Positions 1 to 9,479 of a stretch of 64,000 nt of DNA are shown piece by piece (the stretch's first letter is position 1; each line of letters opens with the position of its first letter). Source of the DNA: Sphingopyxis terrae subsp. terrae NBRC 15098 (GTDB taxonomy: Bacteria > Pseudomonadota > Alphaproteobacteria > Sphingomonadales > Sphingomonadaceae); contig NZ_CP013342.1 of the NCBI RefSeq assembly GCF_001610975.1, positions 2,055,001 through 2,119,000 of the forward strand, read 5' to 3'. Made by a program: the position numbers and the translations under genes. Below the pieces are notes generated by a model. It was given only the letters and a program-made list of their open reading frames with translations, was not told where the DNA came from and did no database searches.

Positions 1-1
1 C

Positions 2-181
2 CGCGTCGCGGGCAGCGTCGCCGGGTCGATCATTCCCTTTCGTAGCCTGATCGGCGAGGTCACGGGTGCCAACGCCGAACGTCGGCGCTATGCAGAGGCG
101 GTCTATGCTGGCACGGTGCGTCGCGGCTTCCTGAAGGGCGTCGGGTTGCAGCGCGGTTGCAAGGCGCCGGCGCGGCCCTGA
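2..181 (+). CDS. C-terminal end of an unknown protein (partial)
   Basis: An open frame runs in from the left edge and stops with TGA at 179-181, giving the last 59 residues of a protein. The segment has a small-residue stretch (AGSVAGSIIPF) followed by a basic, Arg-rich tail ending in KAPARP. It may be a glycine-rich membrane or envelope protein, but I do not recognise the family. It lies 36 nt upstream of the epoxide hydrolase on the same strand, so the two could be co-transcribed. Codon use matches the neighbours. Confidence 0.5.
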   Translation, partial: RVAGSVAGSIIPFRSLIGEVTGANAERRRYAEAVYAGTVRRGFLKGVGLQRGCKAPARP

Positions 182-217
182 CACAAAGCCGAAGCAGTCA
201 GGTGGGGGAGAGGCCGA

Positions 218-1360
218 ATGAAGGTCGAAAATATCCGCGCGTTCCGCGCCGAGGTTCCGCAGGCAGCGATCGATGATCTGAAGGACCGGCTGGCGCGCAC
301 GCGCTGGCCCGAAAAGGAGACCGTCGACGATTGGGACCAGGGCGTCCCGCTCGCCTATGCGCAGGAACTCGCGGCCTATTGGCGCGACGATTATGACTGG
401 CGCACGGTCGAGGCGCGGCTCAACGCGCTGCCCAATTTTCTGGCCACGGTCGATGGCCTTGACATCCATTTCCTTCATATCCGCTCGGACAATCCGGCGG
501 CGCGGCCGCTGGTGCTGACGCACGGCTGGCCGGGGTCGGTGCTCGAATTTCTCGACGTGATCGCGCCGCTGTCGGCCGACTATCATCTCGTGATCCCGTC
601 GCTGCCGGGCTACGGCTTTTCGGGCAAGCCCGCGGCCGCGAAATGGAGCGTCGAACATATAGCTGCGGGTTGGGACGCGCTGATGCGCGCGCTCGGTTAC
701 GATCGCTATTTCGCGCAGGGCGGCGACTGGGGCAGTGCGGTTACCTGCGCCATCGGGACGAACCATGGCGACCATTGCGCGGGCATCCATGTCAACATGA
801 TCGTCGGCCAGCCCGACCCGGCGCTGATGGCCGATCTGACCGACGCCGAAAAACTCTATCTCGCGCGTTTCGGCTGGTATCAGGCAAAGGACAGTGGCTA
901 TTCGACGCAGCAGGCAACGCGGCCGCAGACCATCGGCTATGCGCTTACCGATTCACCCGTCGGGCAGATGTGCTGGATCGTCGAGAAATTCCACGGCTGG
1001 ACCGATTGCGGGCATCAGCCGGGCGGCCAGTCGATCGGCGGCCATCCCGAACGCGCGCTGTCGAAGGACACGATGCTCGACACCGTCAGCCTCTATTGGT
1101 TCACCGCCAGCGCCGCGTCGTCGGCACGGCTCTATTGGCACAGTTTCCGCAGTTTCGCGGCAGGGGAGATCGAGGTGCCGACCGGCGGCAGCCTGTTTCC
1201 GAACGAGATCATGCGCCTGTCGCGCCGCTGGGCCGAAAAGCGCTATCGCAACATCGTCTATTGGAACGAGGTCGACCGCGGCGGCCATTTCGCGGCGTGG
1301 GAGCAGCCCGCCCTTTTCGCGCGCGAGGTCCGGGCGGCGCTTGCGCAAATGACGCTGTAA
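218..1360 (+). CDS. Epoxide hydrolase (alpha/beta hydrolase with EHN domain)
   Basis: Predicted to open epoxides to diols through an Asp nucleophile. The 380-residue protein has the N-terminal epoxide-hydrolase extension (about residues 1-105, FRAEVPQAAIDDLKDRL) and an alpha/beta hydrolase core. Visible motifs are HGWPGS for the oxyanion hole (about residue 102), GGDWGS with Asp170 as the likely nucleophile, and DRGGHFAAWE with His357 as the general base. The Tyr residues that activate the epoxide cannot be placed by eye. ATG at 218 follows a GGGGAG ribosome site at good spacing. Length is normal for this family. The natural substrate is not known; xenobiotic or terpenoid epoxides are both possible. 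Confidence 0.9.
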   Translation: MKVENIRAFRAEVPQAAIDDLKDRLARTRWPEKETVDDWDQGVPLAYAQELAAYWRDDYDWRTVEARLNALPNFLATVDGLDIHFLHIRSDNPAARPLVLTHGWPGSVLEFLDVIAPLSADYHLVIPSLPGYGFSGKPAAAKWSVEHIAAGWDALMRALGYDRYFAQGGDWGSAVTCAIGTNHGDHCAGIHVNMIVGQPDPALMADLTDAEKLYLARFGWYQAKDSGYSTQQATRPQTIGYALTDSPVGQMCWIVEKFHGWTDCGHQPGGQSIGGHPERALSKDTMLDTVSLYWFTASAASSARLYWHSFRSFAAGEIEVPTGGSLFPNEIMRLSRRWAEKRYRNIVYWNEVDRGGHFAAWEQPALFAREVRAALAQMTL

Positions 1361-1379
1361 CGGGGGAGAGGCGCCCCGC

Positions 1380-1700
1380 CTACATCGGCCGATTGACGGG
1401 GCGGCAGCTCTCGGGCGCGGTGCGCGCGGCGGTGTTCCACGTCACCTCATTGCCGCTGCGGTACAGCCGCGCGCCGCTCTTGTTTTCATAGGCCTGCCCC
1501 ATGTTGGTCGGCGCGGCCTTGAGCACCATGCTGCGGCGGCCGTCGACGCGGACGATTGCGCCGTTGGCGACATAATCGACCTGCAACCGCGTGCCGCGAT
1601 TGCATTCGTAAAGCGTGCCGGTGTTTTGCGGGTAGGAGGCACAGCCCGCAACGACAAGAATGGCCGCGCCCGCGGCGGCCAGCTTCGCGATTCGGATCAT
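1380..1700 (-). CDS. MliC-type lysozyme-inhibitor lipoprotein
   Basis: A 106-residue outer-membrane or periplasmic lipoprotein. The signal peptide ends in a lipobox with Cys20 (VVAGC). The mature part has the pattern of the membrane-bound c-type lysozyme inhibitor family: YECNRG near the start, a string of short beta strands, and a late Cys (PESCRP) that could pair with the Cys of YECNRG. Such proteins protect peptidoglycan from host or environmental lysozyme. The start at 1700 is preferred over an in-frame ATG at 1706 because GAGGGG sits at usable spacing only for 1700. The next gene upstream ends 12 nt away, so the two are probably one operon. Confidence 0.75.
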   Translation of the reverse strand: MIRIAKLAAAGAAILVVAGCASYPQNTGTLYECNRGTRLQVDYVANGAIVRVDGRRSMVLKAAPTNMGQAYENKSGARLYRSGNEVTWNTAARTAPESCRPVNRPM

Positions 1701-1711
1701 CTCCATTCCCC

Positions 1712-2323
1712 TCAATAGCCCGAACGGACGCACAGCACGTCGGCCAGATATATGCGGCCCGAAACCGTCTCCATATGTTCGCGGGCCGATCCGTTCCAGC
1801 CGATCGAGCGGCACCATGTGTCGGCAGTCCGCGCCGCGCAGGCGGCAGTCGCCGATCCGCTCTGGCACGCGAGAATGCGATAATTTGCGGTGGCGGGCTG
1901 GGTATGGAATTCGGCGAAATTGCCGCGCGCAACCTGATCGTTGGCGACCGGGCCGGGATTCCAGCCGCCGCCCGATCCGACGGGGCGGATAGACTGGATC
2001 TTGATGCCGCGCAGGATATTGCCCAATATCGGGGTGTCGCGTTCGACCGTCCGGCAATTGCCGCGATAGCGCGTCTTCTCGCACAGTTCCCAGCGACCGC
2101 TGGTCACGCGGATCGAATTGACCGGCCACGACAGGCCCAGATCGGGCTTCGCTTCGCCAATGAACACCGCCGGCCCCTTGTAGGCGGCGTCGCGATAGAT
2201 GGTCGCCTCGGTCGGACGCATCATCCTGTCCTCGGGCGATTGCGCCTGCGACGCGGCAAGGAAACCCCCGCCGAGCGCTGCGGCGGCAGCAGCGAAGAGC
2301 GACCAGCGATGGATGGATTTCAT
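1712..2323 (-). CDS. Secreted beta/gamma-crystallin-like protein
   Basis: A 203-residue exported protein. It begins with a signal peptide (MKSIHRWSLF, alanine-rich core, likely cut near SQAQ). Residues around 40-110 look like a beta/gamma-crystallin repeat pair: ATIYRDAAYKG and SGRWELCEKTRYRGNC are the typical Tyr/Trp corner and Greek-key motifs, followed by GIKIQSIRPVG. The C-terminal part is Cys-rich (ILAC, ATAAC, TWCRS, VLCV) and may be held by disulfides. The ATG at 2323 is chosen over an in-frame TTG six bases upstream because GGAGG lies 7 nt before it. Function is unknown; bacterial members are calcium-binding or structural. Confidence 0.7.
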   Translation of the reverse strand: MKSIHRWSLFAAAAAALGGGFLAASQAQSPEDRMMRPTEATIYRDAAYKGPAVFIGEAKPDLGLSWPVNSIRVTSGRWELCEKTRYRGNCRTVERDTPILGNILRGIKIQSIRPVGSGGGWNPGPVANDQVARGNFAEFHTQPATANYRILACQSGSATAACAARTADTWCRSIGWNGSAREHMETVSGRIYLADVLCVRSGY

Positions 2324-2421
2324 CAACAACCTCCCTGTTTGGCGAACGCGACCCCGGGATTCGTTTTTCCGGGACCGAAACTACGCCACAACAGGGGGAC
2401 TTGCAAATTATCCCGTGCTGA

Positions 2422-2441
2422 CCGGGCCTTGCGCGGCCCGG
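2422..2441 (-). terminator. Hairpin after the nucleoside transporter gene
   Basis: A perfect 7-bp stem (CCGGGCC / GGCCCGG) with a six-base loop lies 14 nt past the transporter stop codon. There is no clear U-run on the minus-strand transcript, so it could be a Rho-dependent 3' end rather than an intrinsic terminator. Confidence 0.4.
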
Positions 2442-2454
2442 CGCTGCCCGCGCG

Positions 2455-3807
2455 TCAAGGTGCCTTGGCCGCGGCGGGGGCAGCGGTATCGGCGGCAGCG
2501 GGCGGCGCACCGGGAAGCGGCGCCGCCGCAACCGGCGCGGCAGCCGGCGGCGGTGTGGCGACCGGCGCGGTGAAACTGAGCATAAGGCCGGCGAGCGCCG
2601 CCGACATCAGGTTCGACAGGCTGCCCGCAAGCAGCGCCTTCAGCCCCAGCCGGGCGATCATCGGCCGCTGATTGGGGGCGAGACCGCCGGTCACGGCCAT
2701 CTGGATCGCGATCGAGCTGAAATTGGCGAAACCGCACAGCGCAAAGGTGGCGATCGCAACCGACACCATCGACATCCCCCCCTGGATTTTACCAAGGTCG
2801 ATGAAGGCGACGAATTCGTTGAGCACGACCTTGGTACCGAACAGGCCGCCGACCGCGGCGCTTTCGTCCCACGGCACGCCCATCAGCCACATCACCGGGC
2901 GGAAGATCGCGCCGATGACCGCCTGGAACGACAGATCGGGATAGCCGAACCAGCCGCCGATCCCGGCGAGCAGCCCGTTGGCGAGCGCGACGAGCGCGAC
3001 GAAGGCCAGCACCATCGCGCCGACCGCGACCGCCAGCTTGACGCCGGTTTGCGCGCCCTGCGCCGCTGCCATGATGATGTTCGCCGGCTTTTCCTCGTCA
3101 TGGCTTGCCTCTGGCATGATGACGGGTTCGATACCCAAATCCTTGGGGTCGTCGGGCATCATGATCTTGGCCATCAGGATGCCGCCCGGCGCCGACATGA
3201 AGCTGGCGGCGAGCAGATAGGGCAGCAGCTGTTCGCCGATCATGCTGGCATAGGCGCCGAGGATGGTCCCCGCGACCCCGGCCATGCCGACCGTCATCAC
3301 CGTAAAGAGCTGCGACGGGGTAAGACCGGCGAGATAGGGACGGATGACGAGCGGGCTCTCGCTCTGACCGACGAAGATATTCGCCGCGGCGCCCAGGCTT
3401 TCGACCTTGGTGATTCCCGTAATCTTCTGGATCGCCCCGCCGACCCATTTGATCACGAATTGCATGATGCCGAGATAATAGAGGATCGAGATAAGCGAGG
3501 CGAAGAAGATGATCACCGGCAGCGCGGCGATCGCAAAGCTGTGGCCGCCCATTTCGGGTCCGGCGAGCGGGCCGAAAATGAAGTCGGTTCCCGCCTTGGC
3601 ATAACCCAGAAGATTGGCGACGCCGGTCGACATCGCCTGAATGATCGCGCGGCCCCACGGCGTACCGATCACCAGCAGCGCGAACCCGGCCTGCAACAGA
3701 AAGGCCGGCACGACGACGCGCAGGCGAATCCAGCGACGGTTCGATGAAAACAGCACGGCAATCGCAAGCAATGCAACGATTCCGAGCAGGCCGATAAGAT
3801 GTCCCAT
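2455..3807 (-). CDS. Concentrative nucleoside transporter (NupC/CNT family)
   Basis: Inner-membrane symporter that takes up nucleosides with H+ or Na+. The 450-residue protein has about ten hydrophobic segments. The family signatures are present: GQSESPL at 147-153 (nucleoside-binding hairpin) and NEFVAF at 330-335, plus CGFANFSS near 358-365. From about residue 414 an Ala/Pro-rich tail (repeated PAA/APVAA) extends past the usual end of the family; it is probably cytoplasmic or periplasmic and disordered. No strong ribosome site precedes ATG 3807. The gene is divergent from the S9 peptidase gene. Confidence 0.9.
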   Translation of the reverse strand: MGHLIGLLGIVALLAIAVLFSSNRRWIRLRVVVPAFLLQAGFALLVIGTPWGRAIIQAMSTGVANLLGYAKAGTDFIFGPLAGPEMGGHSFAIAALPVIIFFASLISILYYLGIMQFVIKWVGGAIQKITGITKVESLGAAANIFVGQSESPLVIRPYLAGLTPSQLFTVMTVGMAGVAGTILGAYASMIGEQLLPYLLAASFMSAPGGILMAKIMMPDDPKDLGIEPVIMPEASHDEEKPANIIMAAAQGAQTGVKLAVAVGAMVLAFVALVALANGLLAGIGGWFGYPDLSFQAVIGAIFRPVMWLMGVPWDESAAVGGLFGTKVVLNEFVAFIDLGKIQGGMSMVSVAIATFALCGFANFSSIAIQMAVTGGLAPNQRPMIARLGLKALLAGSLSNLMSAALAGLMLSFTAPVATPPPAAAPVAAAPLPGAPPAAADTAAPAAAKAP

Positions 3808-3964
3808 AAGTGTTTTGCGTCCCCCGCAAGTTTATTGCGCCTGTCTAGCGGGCTTTGCGGATCGGGCAAGGGGGGCGGCGGAGCATTGCAGTCATCCATA
3901 ACGGCAGCGATCCTGCTTGGCGGCTCCGTGACGGCTTGATAGGCAGCGCTGAAACAGGGGGAAT

Positions 3965-5929
3965 ATGATGCGGACTGGCGTTGCGGGACATGTAATTTTG
4001 GCGATTTGCGCGCTGGTGCAGGCGGCCGTGCCCGCGGCGGCGCAGGCGCCCGCCACGACCGCATCGACCCCCGCTCCGCCATTGCCCACGGCCGCCTTTG
4101 CGCAGCTTCCCTTTGCGGAAAATACCGAATTATCGCCTGACGGAACGCATATGGCGGGCCTGTTCGCGGTCCGTGGGGAACAGCGGATCGGCATCCTTCC
4201 CGTGCTGGGCGATCAGAGCAAATCGGTCATTATTGCGGTTCCCGACCAGACCGAAATCGATTGGCTGACCTGGGTCAACGACGAACATCTGCTCGTCGGC
4301 CTGCGGGCGTTGATGCCGGTGGAGGCCGACAATTGGTACGTCACCCGCATCATCGCCATCGACCGGGCCTCGGGCAAGATCACGCGGCTGTTATGGGATC
4401 TCAAGGGCCAAAATGCGTCCGATGTCGTCTGGCTGCCCAAAGACGGCAGTAGCGAAATTCTGGTCGCGGGTCAGGACTCGATATATGACAACGCCGATTT
4501 CTGGCCGGCTGTATACCGCATCGATGTGAAGACGGGGCGCAAGAAGACCGAACTGCGGTCGCGCACCGGGGTTATGGACTGGGGCGCCGACCATCTCGGC
4601 CGGGTGCGCTACGGCATCGGCTATCGCGACGATACGACCCGGGCCACGCTGCTCTATCGTAGCGCCGGAGAAGGGGCTTTCCGGTCGATCGAGCGCGCTT
4701 CGCTACGCGATGACGAGCGGCTGACGGTGCCGATCCTCTTCGTCGACGGCACCGACAACGGATTGGTGTACAAGGACCGGGACGATGGCAAGACCGCGAT
4801 TGCCGAGGTCAATCTTGCTACCGGTGCCGAAGTCCGCACGGTCGTTGCGCCCGACGCGGGCGACATATTGGGCGCCATTCGCGCGCCCGACGGATCGAGG
4901 CTGCTCGGCGTTCACGTCGCCGACGACTTGAAACCGGTGCGCTGGCTCGACCCGGCGATGGCAGCGCATCAGGATACGCTGGACGCGACGGCCCGCGCGG
5001 CGCGTGTACGGATCGACAGCTATAGCCGCGACCTGAAGAAAATGCTGGTGCGGATCAGCACCCCCGACAATCCGGGGCTGCTCTATTATTATGATTCGAC
5101 GACCGGCGATTTGTCGCGTCTTGCGGCAATGAACGAACGGATCGGAGCGAAGCGCCTCTCGCGCGCGAAGCTCGTCCGGTACAAGGCGCGCGACGGGCTG
5201 GAGATCGAGGGCGTGCTGACGATGCCGCGGGGCCGAGCGGCAACCAACCTGCCGTTCATCGTGCTGCCGCACGGCGGACCGTGGGGCCAGGATGAGCTGA
5301 CCTACGATTATTGGGCGCAGTTCCTCGCCGAACGCGGCTATGCGGTATTGCAGCCCAATTTCCGCGGCTCGACCGGCTATGGCGCCGAGTTCGAAAAGGC
5401 CGGCGAGGGGCAGCTCGGCTTTGCGATGCAAGATGATGTGACCGACGGCGTGCGCTGGGCGGTCACCGAAAAGATCGCCGACCCCAAGCGCGTGTGCATC
5501 GTCGGCGCCTCTTATGGCGGCTATGCAGCGATGTGGGGGATCGCCAAGGATCCTGACCAGTATCGCTGCGCGATCTCGATCGCCGGGGTCGCCAATCTGC
5601 GGCGCGAGGTCAATGATTTCGGCGGCACGCTGCGCGCCAATCTGTACCGGACGCAGTGGAAGCGCATGACCCCCGACTTCGCGGCGGTGTCGCCGATCAA
5701 CGCCATCGACCGGATCAAGACGCCGCTGCTGCTGATCCACGGCAAGAAGGATGTGACAGTCGATCACAGCCAGTCAGCGCGCATGTATGCGGCAATGACC
5801 AAGGCGGGGAGGACGGTGGACTTCGTCTCGCTGCCGCTCGCCGATCATTATTTCACGCGCGAGGCCGATCGCCTGATGTTGCTGCAATCGATCGAATCCT
5901 TCCTCGCCAAGTATAATCCCGCCGATTGA
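3965..5929 (+). CDS. Secreted S9 family peptidase (acylaminoacyl-peptidase-like)
   Basis: A serine peptidase of the prolyl oligopeptidase clan, probably periplasmic. The 654-residue protein starts with a signal peptide (hydrophobic core ending AAVPAAAQA). A WD40/TolB-like beta-propeller fills about residues 50-400, then an alpha/beta hydrolase domain. The triad is visible: GASYGGY with Ser516, HGKKD with Asp596 and ADHYF with His628; LPHGGPWGQD is the oxyanion region. ATG 3965 follows CAGGGGGAAT. Members cleave short peptides or remove N-acyl residues; the exact substrate cannot be read from sequence. It is followed 43 nt later by the yhhQ operon. Confidence 0.9.
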   Translation: MMRTGVAGHVILAICALVQAAVPAAAQAPATTASTPAPPLPTAAFAQLPFAENTELSPDGTHMAGLFAVRGEQRIGILPVLGDQSKSVIIAVPDQTEIDWLTWVNDEHLLVGLRALMPVEADNWYVTRIIAIDRASGKITRLLWDLKGQNASDVVWLPKDGSSEILVAGQDSIYDNADFWPAVYRIDVKTGRKKTELRSRTGVMDWGADHLGRVRYGIGYRDDTTRATLLYRSAGEGAFRSIERASLRDDERLTVPILFVDGTDNGLVYKDRDDGKTAIAEVNLATGAEVRTVVAPDAGDILGAIRAPDGSRLLGVHVADDLKPVRWLDPAMAAHQDTLDATARAARVRIDSYSRDLKKMLVRISTPDNPGLLYYYDSTTGDLSRLAAMNERIGAKRLSRAKLVRYKARDGLEIEGVLTMPRGRAATNLPFIVLPHGGPWGQDELTYDYWAQFLAERGYAVLQPNFRGSTGYGAEFEKAGEGQLGFAMQDDVTDGVRWAVTEKIADPKRVCIVGASYGGYAAMWGIAKDPDQYRCAISIAGVANLRREVNDFGGTLRANLYRTQWKRMTPDFAAVSPINAIDRIKTPLLLIHGKKDVTVDHSQSARMYAAMTKAGRTVDFVSLPLADHYFTREADRLMLLQSIESFLAKYNPAD

Positions 5930-5972
5930 CCGGCATCTTTCCACGCGTCGCAAAAGCGACTATCGGGCGCCG

Positions 5973-6650
5973 ATGACCGAACCGACCTCGACCGCGCTGC
6001 CGCGCACGATCACCCCTTCGCTTTTCCTGTTCACGATCATCTATGGCGGCATGGTCGTGCTCGCCGGCGTGCTCGGGAACAAGCAGGTCGCGCTGGGCGC
6101 CGGTCTTGCGGTTGAGGCCGGGATTTTCCCGTTCCTGATCCTCGTCGCGCTCTCGAGCACCGTGTCCGAACTGCACGGGCAGGCGACCGCGAACCGGCTG
6201 GTGCTGTGGGGTTTCGTGCCGCTGATCCTGTCGATCATGCTGACCTCGCTCGTCTATTTCGTCCCCGCCGCGCCCGAGATGGACCCGGCCCGGCTGGCAT
6301 CGTTCGAAATGATATTGGGACAAACGCCGCGCCTGATGGCAGCGGGTATCGTCGCCTATGGCACGTCGCAGTTTCTGAACGTGACCATCTTTTCCAAACT
6401 GCGCGGCCGTGAAGGCGCGGGGACGGGGTCGACCTGGCTCGCGATCCGCGGCGCAGTCGCCAGCGCGCTCAGCCAGATCGTTGACACGCTGCTGTTCGTC
6501 ACCATCGCCTTTTACGGCGTTTTTCCGATCGCCAATCTGATGGCGGGACAGATGCTGGCGAAGGTCGCGCTGTCGATCGTCGTCATTCCGGCGGTGATCA
6601 CCGGCCTCGTCGCGCTCGGCCGCAGCCTCGACGCGAAGACCGCGGAATGA
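5973..6650 (+). CDS. yhhQ: Queuosine precursor transporter, YhhQ family
   Basis: An inner-membrane protein of 225 residues with about six hydrophobic segments. The family signature [11 protein letters not shown] is present near residue 170, with [12 protein letters not shown] near 68 and YGTSQFLNV near 128. In Escherichia coli, YhhQ imports queuine-pathway precursors (preQ0/preQ1) for tRNA modification. The gene ends in an ATGA overlap with argB, so the two are translationally coupled although the functions are unrelated. The start ATG has only a weak ribosome site. Confidence 0.85.
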   Translation: MTEPTSTALPRTITPSLFLFTIIYGGMVVLAGVLGNKQVALGAGLAVEAGIFPFLILVALSSTVSELHGQATANRLVLWGFVPLILSIMLTSLVYFVPAAPEMDPARLASFEMILGQTPRLMAAGIVAYGTSQFLNVTIFSKLRGREGAGTGSTWLAIRGAVASALSQIVDTLLFVTIAFYGVFPIANLMAGQMLAKVALSIVVIPAVITGLVALGRSLDAKTAE

Positions 6651-7555
6651 TGACGATGACCGATCCCACGACCATGCCCGATCTGCTGACCAAGGCCGAA
6701 ACGCTCGTCGAGGCGCTGCCCTATCTTCAGCGCTATGCGGGCGAAACCTTCGTCATCAAATATGGCGGCCACGCGATGGGCGATCCCGAGGCGCAGCGCG
6801 ATTTTGCCGAGGATGTGGTGCTGCTGAAGGCGGTGGGGATCAACCCTGTCGTCGTCCATGGCGGCGGGCCGCAGATCGGCGCGATGCTCAAGCAACTCGG
6901 CATCGAATCGCAGTTCGTCGGCGGGCTGCGCGTCACCGACGCCGCGACCGCGGAGGTCGCCGAAATGGTCCTGGCGGGCAAGATCAACAAGGAAATCGTC
7001 GGATGGATTGCCGGGCTTGGCGGCCGCGCGATCGGTCTGTCGGGCAAGGACGCCAATCTGGTGCTGGCCGAAAAGGTCCACCGTACCGAGCCCGATCCCA
7101 ATTCGGGGATCGAACGCCACGTCGACCTCGGCTTCGTGGGCGAACCCGTCGCGGTCGACCCGACGATCCTGCAGCGGTTGTCGGCCGACAATTTTATTCC
7201 GATCGTTGCTCCCGTCGCGCTCGGCGCCGATGGCGCGACCTATAATATCAACGCCGACACCATGGCCGGGGCGATCGCCGGCGCGCTCGGCGCGCGGCGT
7301 TTTTTCCTGCTGACCGACGTGGCCGGCGTGCTCGACAAGTCGGGTGCTCTGCTGACCGATCTCGACCGTCCGGCGATCGACGGGCTGAAGGCCGACGGGA
7401 CGATCACCGGCGGCATGATTCCGAAGGTTGAAACCTGCGTCGCGGCGGTCGATGCGGGGGTCGATGCCGCGGTTATCCTCGACGGCCGGGTGCCGCACGC
7501 GATGCTGCTCGAAATTTTCACCGCAAGGGGTGCAGGCACGCTCATTCACCGCTAA
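6647..7555 (+). CDS. argB: Acetylglutamate kinase
   Basis: Phosphorylates N-acetyl-L-glutamate with ATP, the second step of arginine synthesis, in the cytoplasm. The 302-residue protein has KYGGHAMG (Lys38) and VVVHGGGPQ (71-76) at the N-terminal substrate and phosphate site, [15 protein letters not shown] in the middle and [16 protein letters not shown] near the C-terminus. Length is normal. ATG 6647 overlaps the yhhQ stop by four bases; a second ATG at 6650 is equally possible. A 36-nt gap precedes yggT. Confidence 0.95.
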   Translation: MMTMTDPTTMPDLLTKAETLVEALPYLQRYAGETFVIKYGGHAMGDPEAQRDFAEDVVLLKAVGINPVVVHGGGPQIGAMLKQLGIESQFVGGLRVTDAATAEVAEMVLAGKINKEIVGWIAGLGGRAIGLSGKDANLVLAEKVHRTEPDPNSGIERHVDLGFVGEPVAVDPTILQRLSADNFIPIVAPVALGADGATYNINADTMAGAIAGALGARRFFLLTDVAGVLDKSGALLTDLDRPAIDGLKADGTITGGMIPKVETCVAAVDAGVDAAVILDGRVPHAMLLEIFTARGAGTLIHR

Positions 7556-7591
7556 GAGGGCCTGCAAGACCCCCCTTTACGGAGACCCGCC

Positions 7592-7900
7592 TTGCTTCTC
7601 ATGCTCATCCAGATCGTCGACATCATCCTGACGGTCCTGTGGTGGTTCATCATCGCGCAGGCGGTGATGTCGTGGCTGATCGCCTTCAACGTCATCAACA
7701 CCCACAATGACTTCGTGGCGCAGCTGTGGATGATGCTCGACCGCATCACCGAGCCGCTCTACCGGCCGTTCCGGCGCATCATGCCCGATTTTGGCGGGCT
7801 CGACCTGACGCCGATGCTCGTCCTGATCCTGATCATCATCATTCAGGGGCCGGTGCTGGGCTATCTCGCGCGCCTCGCCTATTCGAGCGGAATGGCCTGA
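7592..7900 (+). CDS. YggT family membrane protein
   Basis: A 102-residue inner-membrane protein with two long hydrophobic stretches (about 5-33 and 68-92) separated by the conserved loop [17 protein letters not shown]. YggT proteins are linked to osmotic tolerance and, in other bacteria, to septum or photosystem biogenesis; the mechanism is not settled. A TTG start at 7592 is preferred to the ATG at 7601 because GGAGA (7581-7585) is six bases from the TTG. It overlaps folD by one base (TGATG). Confidence 0.85.
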   Translation: MLLMLIQIVDIILTVLWWFIIAQAVMSWLIAFNVINTHNDFVAQLWMMLDRITEPLYRPFRRIMPDFGGLDLTPMLVLILIIIIQGPVLGYLARLAYSSGMA

Positions 7901-8805
7901 TGTCCGTCGCGACCGAGGCGCGCATCATCGACGGAAAGGCTTTCGCGGCGGGTTTGCGCGCGCGCATTGCCGGCGCCGTCCCGGCGTTCGAAGCCGCGAC
8001 CGGCCGCGTGCCGGGGCTGGCGGTCGTGCTCGTCGGCGACGATCCGGCGAGCGCCGTCTATGTCGGCTCCAAGGGCAAGGCGACGGTCGCCGCCGGGATG
8101 GCGAGTTTCGAATATCGCCTGCCCGCAACCGCGAGCCAGGACGAGGTCGAGGCGCTGCTCGCGTCGCTCAACGCCGATCCCGCGGTCGATGGCATCTTGC
8201 TCCAGCTTCCGCTGCCCGGTCATCTCGACGAGCAGCGCGCGGTGGCGACGATCGATCCCGAAAAGGACGTCGACGGGCTGACCCCGGTCAGTGCCGGACG
8301 GCTCGCGCTCGGCATCCCAGGCATGGTGCCTTGCACACCCTTTGGCTGTCTGTTGCTGTTGCAGGATGTGCTCGGCGATCTTGGCGGCAAGGATGCGGTG
8401 GTGATCGGCCGCTCGATTCTGGTCGGCAAGCCGATGGCGGCGCTGCTGCTCGGCGCCAATTGCACCGTGACCATGGCGCACAGCCGCACCCGCGATCTGC
8501 CCGATCTGGTCCGCCGCGCCGATATCGTCGTGGCGGCGGTCGGCCGGCCCGAAATGGTCAAGGGCGACTGGATCAAGCCCGGCGCGGCAGTCATCGACGT
8601 CGGCATCAATCGCCTGCCGCCCGAAGCGGGCGCGACCAAGGGGCGGCTCGTCGGTGACGTTGATTACGCCAGCGCGGCGACGGTGGCGGGCGCAATCACC
8701 CCGGTGCCCGGCGGCGTCGGCCCGATGACGATTGCCTGCCTGCTGCGCAACACGCTGGTCGCCGCGCACCGCCGCGCCGGCCTCGCCGATCCGGAGGGTT
8801 TCTGA
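7900..8805 (+). CDS. folD: Methylenetetrahydrofolate dehydrogenase / cyclohydrolase
   Basis: Bifunctional cytoplasmic enzyme that converts 5,10-methylene-THF to 10-formyl-THF. The 301-residue protein shows the catalytic YVGSK (Tyr54, Lys58), [10 protein letters not shown] (97-106), KDVDG (Asp125), PCTP and the dinucleotide site GRSILVGKP (170-178), then [10 protein letters not shown] near the end. The frame stays open upstream, but ATG 7900 overlapping the yggT stop gives the normal family length. Its stop shares one base with the next start (TGATG), so translation is coupled down the operon. Confidence 0.95.
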   Translation: MSVATEARIIDGKAFAAGLRARIAGAVPAFEAATGRVPGLAVVLVGDDPASAVYVGSKGKATVAAGMASFEYRLPATASQDEVEALLASLNADPAVDGILLQLPLPGHLDEQRAVATIDPEKDVDGLTPVSAGRLALGIPGMVPCTPFGCLLLLQDVLGDLGGKDAVVIGRSILVGKPMAALLLGANCTVTMAHSRTRDLPDLVRRADIVVAAVGRPEMVKGDWIKPGAAVIDVGINRLPPEAGATKGRLVGDVDYASAATVAGAITPVPGGVGPMTIACLLRNTLVAAHRRAGLADPEGF

Positions 8806-9479
8806 TGCGCCGACTACTCCTTGCCGGGCTTGTGCTGACGGCGCTCGTCGGTTGCGCGCAGCAGGGGCCGGAGGCGCGCAAGCGCCCGCTTTCGGCGAAT
8901 CCGAGCGGCTTTATCGCGGCGGAAATCGCCTTCGCGCGGCTGGCGCAGGAAAAGGGGCAATGGACGGCCTTTCGCGAAACCGCGGCGCCCGAAGCGGTGA
9001 TGTTCGTGCCGCAACGGGTCAACGCCCGCGACTGGCTGAAGACGCAAAAGGATCCGGCCGAGGCGGTGCGCTGGCAACCGCACAAGGTGTTCGTAAGCTG
9101 TGACGGCAACAGCGGCGTGACGACGGGCGCATGGCAGAAGGGTGCGGCGCAGGGATTCTTCACCACCGTGTGGTCGCGCGATCCGATGAAGGGCGACATG
9201 CGCTGGCTGCTCGATTCGGGCGATGCGCTTGCGACCCCGCGCGCAGCGCCCGACTTCATCGAATCGAAGCAGGCGACCTGCACCGGCAAGCCGGGCGCCA
9301 CGGTGACCGCCGCCGCGGAGGGTGATGATATGATGGTCGGCATGTCGCGCGACCAGACTCTGAACTGGACTTCGGTCGTGCGCCCCGACGGATCGCGCAG
9401 CATCACCGTGCGGCTGTGGGACGGGCATGACATGACGACCGTTATCGATGACCGCATAGCGGCTCCGAAGCAGCCATGA
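8805..9479 (+). CDS. Putative lipoprotein, unknown function
   Basis: A 224-residue protein with an Arg-rich start and a lipobox (LVGCAQQ, Cys17), so it is probably anchored in the envelope. The fold after the signal resembles SnoaL/NTF2-like domains: an initial helix (FIAAEIAFARLAQEKG) followed by a possible beta sheet with several Trp residues. I cannot assign a ligand or role. It overlaps folD by one base and marC by four (ATGA), placing it firmly in the operon. Confidence 0.75.
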   Translation: MRRLLLAGLVLTALVGCAQQGPEARKRPLSANPSGFIAAEIAFARLAQEKGQWTAFRETAAPEAVMFVPQRVNARDWLKTQKDPAEAVRWQPHKVFVSCDGNSGVTTGAWQKGAAQGFFTTVWSRDPMKGDMRWLLDSGDALATPRAAPDFIESKQATCTGKPGATVTAAAEGDDMMVGMSRDQTLNWTSVVRPDGSRSITVRLWDGHDMTTVIDDRIAAPKQP